From Lycium barbarum (lineage: Eukaryota > Streptophyta > Magnoliopsida > Solanales > Solanaceae): a stretch of 64,000 nucleotides of DNA. Shown here piece by piece: positions 61,091-64,000 of this stretch. The stretch lies in NCBI RefSeq assembly GCF_019175385.1, contig NC_083339.1:48284074-48348073 (forward strand). Reading direction: 5' to 3'. Numbering within the stretch: the first letter of the stretch is position 1; every line of letters starts with the position of its first letter. A model generated the notes under the pieces. The model was not told where the DNA came from. It did not search any database and saw only the letters and a program-made list of their open reading frames with translations. The position numbers were made by a program, and so were the translations under genes.

Positions 61091-64000
61091 TGTAACAGTT
61101 CTCGCTGACGCTCTTTCGGACTTGTTTTGAAAAAGAGTCGCCACCTAATTTTTAGAAAATTAGGAAAACTGGTTTCGAAGGGTTTATTCAAATGTCGTGA
61201 CAAAACTTTCGTAATCTAGAGTTCTAGGTAAAGGTTATAGTGATTCCCTAGGGAAGGTGTTAGGCACCCCAGTATTAAGGATCCGTACTATACGGTTGGC
61301 CTTCAAATTCCAGTGTATGAGTATCTGTCTAAACTGCTTAATTTTTTTTTTTGCTTGCTTTCCCCCAAAAAAGAACTGTCGTGCATATCATTTTTCTTGG
61401 AAAAATTTGAATATATTCCGTTTATATATAAGGTATCGTAGTTACGAATTTATAACATCCCTATAGAAATAGTCTCCTTTAGGTATAAGGATTATATGTT
61501 TTGAAAAAAGAATGAAAAAAGTGAGTCTTGATTTTTTAAGTTTTCTTATACTCATACACTTGGCTCGGGTTGGTCCGTATTGGTATGTTCAGCCTTATCC
61601 GGAATTGTATCACGAATTGGTTCCATACGTTTATAAAAGACGTTTTCATACTTAAAAATAGGTGTATCTTGTCTGTAAATACTAGTTTATTTGAGCCTTC
61701 CATGGGCCAAAACAGCATTATGTTTTAGTAAAACTTCTTTTTTATAAAACTGTTTTTTTGTAACTTCATTAAAAAGAACTCCTAATTTTAGATTTAAGAC
61801 TTGATCCAACTTTGTCAAACTCTACCATTTCGTTTTTTATTTAGGGTGAAAGAGCTGTTTGGGCATTGGGCCCTTTTATTTAAAGCTGAGGTGAAAGAAA
61901 ATCCCTTGTTTGTGATAAATTGAGTCAAACAAATTTAGTCTTTGAAAATACTTTTGCTATGGAATGGGACGGCCATTTGAGCTTCTTTTCTTTTGAGAAA
62001 TCGGTTTGTTGTTTGGATAATACAAATTTTGTGCTAAGTTCCAATTTTAAAACCAGTAAAAAAACGTTAAGCCCAGTCCGTGTTTTTTTTTTTTTTTGAA
62101 AACGCGCACGGGGACCTTAAGTTGACTAAACGGTGTAAGAACCGTTGTCCTAAGACGTCTAATTCTAACCATAAGTTTCTCACTATGATACAGGTTACAT
62201 ACACATTTTTCATGAATACATCAAGTGAAAGTAAATTTGCAAAAACGCAAGGAGACAGGGTTAGACTAGGGGCGTACCAAGCCCCTAGCTTGGTCATTTT
62301 CACCCATGACTGGGTCTTCTGCGCGCCTTGCTATCTTCTTTTGGTCTTCCCGGACTCTATTTTTTGAAGTAGTATTCCTACTTGGGCCTTAGGCCCAAGA
62401 GGGTGGTTCATGCATTTTTTTTACTCAAGTAGTCGCGTGATAGGAGGAGAGGGGGGGAAAGGAAAGAAAACACCGGTTAGTTTATAATCGCTGAACTTAT
62501 CACTATAATAATAATCAACTACATTTATGTATGTATACATATCAAACAAGACCATATAAAGTTTTATGCTTACCCTATACCAGTCCCAAAAATAGAGTTT
62601 TATTAGTTTGAGACTTGACATGGTATGGGGACTGGGTCCTTGCCACGTATACCCGACGTCGCACAAGTTTCAAGGCGTTTCTAGGGACCCTAGGCATGGC
62701 TAACACCGGGGAAGGTTAAGACAACTCCAAACTACTACAACTCATTTCAAAACTAATAAACCCCAAGTGAGACAGTAGAGAGCATAGGGCTTTAAGACTT
62801 AGAAAAAAAATCAACTAAGCTCTCACATAACAAAACAACAACACTGCCCAGGAAACAAAAGATATAGATAAGGCATAACATGAAATGATCAGGTAAGATT
62901 CAGCAGATCAGCCGAGGCACAAGATGGGAATATTATTAGCATTTTCACAGCAAGGTTGAGGGAAGCAAAGGCTACTGATAATATAGAAACACCGGTGAAG
63001 CAAGATCAACTCAAGAAAAAGAATCACTCATGCCCAATTTAAGGCCAGGTCTTCACAGAACTAAGAAGCGTGCAGGACTACTTTTAGGTAAATTTTGTAC
63101 ACACAGGCAGATGACATTAAGCTTGCTTTAAACAAGATGGTGTGACCAATCATGTGTGTGGGAACAGTAGCAGTTAATCACATTAGAAGGGCAATCTGGA
63201 TAGGATCATATATGAAAAGGGATAGGGACATGATGAGGGCCTAAGCAAAGTTCCATGTCAAGGACCAAAGATCCAAACAAAATATTTTTTATCTAGCAGA
63301 GAAGGCCTCAGACAAAAGCAAGGCAAAACAAGAGGTTTTAACAGAGGAGCTTAGCACCAGCAAAGGAATGCAGCATGGCCATAAGTTCAACACAAACAAT
63401 AAAAATGCCACAAGGACCAATTTCTAGATCTTCAATACATTGTTAAGTGTAGGCTACAGTAATGTGCAAGGAGTAGACAAAGTGGGTAGCTAGGACTAAA
63501 TGACTAGGTGAGGCAAAACAAACAAGATGGTGCAGCCAAGAGAAGAAAGCAGAGGCAAGGAGCAGGTCAACAGGAAAGGAATGCATTGCATCCATAATAC
63601 AGAGGGAATTAATCAGAGCATTGAGAAATCATGCAAGTAATGACACACACAGAGGTTATAAACAATTCATGGTGAAGCTAACACGGTGTTAAAAAGGGGA
63701 TGGGCTGGTCATGATGATGCTGAAAAACATACATGAGTAAGGAGCTAATGAGCAGATGCAGGTAGGGACCAAGTTTAGAGGAAATGCTATAGAGGAGCTA
63801 TAAGACATGAGCATGGATCATACCATTCAACCGTAGGCTGATCATAGGATCAGCAGGACAACACAGACCCCACAGGACAAGGGCACAATCAACCAAGCAG
63901 AGTTAAGATGCACAAGTAAAATTAAAAAGGGCAAGTTGACACTCCAAATTAGTTATGTTGATCTATTTGGCACAAAGGGATGATAGGGAAAAAGGTCTTA
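61091..64000 (-). repeat. LTR L, opposite orientation, inserted in K and running off the window
   Basis: The plus strand begins TGTAACAGTTCTCGCTGACG, the reverse complement of a Tat-type LTR end (compare CCGTAACA at 56216). Inverted landmarks follow: GAGTCGCCACCTAAT (61136), CCCTAGGGAAGGTGTTAGGCACC (61245-61267, colinear with 55990-56020 inverted), and GGGCCTTAGGCCC (62384-62396). From about 62690 to 64000 it becomes A-rich and less similar to N or K; it is probably the inner part of the same LTR. No coding region recognised. Confidence 0.65.

Overview
The window is plant nuclear DNA made almost entirely of nested LTR retrotransposons. Family features point to a eudicot, most likely Solanaceae: Tekay/Del-type Ty3/gypsy chromoviruses with TGTTACAC...GTCGTGACA termini, initiator-Met primer sites and very long LTRs, plus Tat/Ogre-like elements with TGTTGACACC termini. 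I found no host gene, tRNA, rRNA or CRISPR array. Apart from one intact 218-codon integrase tail, every retroelement coding region is broken. Element letters (A-N, Q, HM, M') are my own labels.

Left side (1-19759). Element A (1877-11798, + strand, TSD TAACC) is structurally complete: two 2.36-2.38 kb LTRs, PBS, gag-protease-RT/RNaseH-integrase-chromodomain and PPT. Its coding frame has five in-frame stops and two 1-bp frameshifts. A is inserted in the RT region of element B (- strand, 553-1871 plus 11804-15702). The end of another LTR (C, 1-552) is inserted in the same B pol. B sits in the 3' internal region of D (15703-18847), and D abuts a partial LTR M' (18848-19759).

Middle (19760-51966). 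The 3' internal part of a Tat-like element N (19760-22075) carries a minisatellite and leads into N's 3' LTR (22076-22787, resuming at 51967-56216). I infer that this LTR is split by a solo LTR, HM (22788-24027, 40296-41314, 51510-51966). HM is itself split by F (- strand, 24028-39535, right end truncated), by an LTR end Q (39536-40295) and by E (41315-51509, TSD CGGAC). F contains G (27977-36236, TSD TTCCC), which has two 3,786-bp LTRs around a 688-bp geneless interior. E's 5' LTR holds a 745-bp near-perfect foldback element that is absent from its 3' LTR.

Right side (51967-64000). This holds the rest of the N LTR, a short spacer, a second Tat-like LTR K (56467-61090), and an oppositely oriented LTR L inserted in K and running off the window.

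The most interesting signal is a set of conserved RNA-type cis elements shared by these chromoviruses. About 40-50 nt after the PBS, all five elements whose leader is in the window have a hairpin with a 7-8 nt apical loop holding a 6-nt self-complementary sequence (GCGCGC in A, B and E; GTGCAC in G; GGGCCC in F). This resembles a retroviral dimerisation (kissing-loop) signal. Just before the PPT, five elements share a second hairpin with an invariant AGGA loop and a covarying base pair. G keeps both hairpins, the PBS and the PPT while having lost every gene, which supports a function for these signals in trans-mobilisation.
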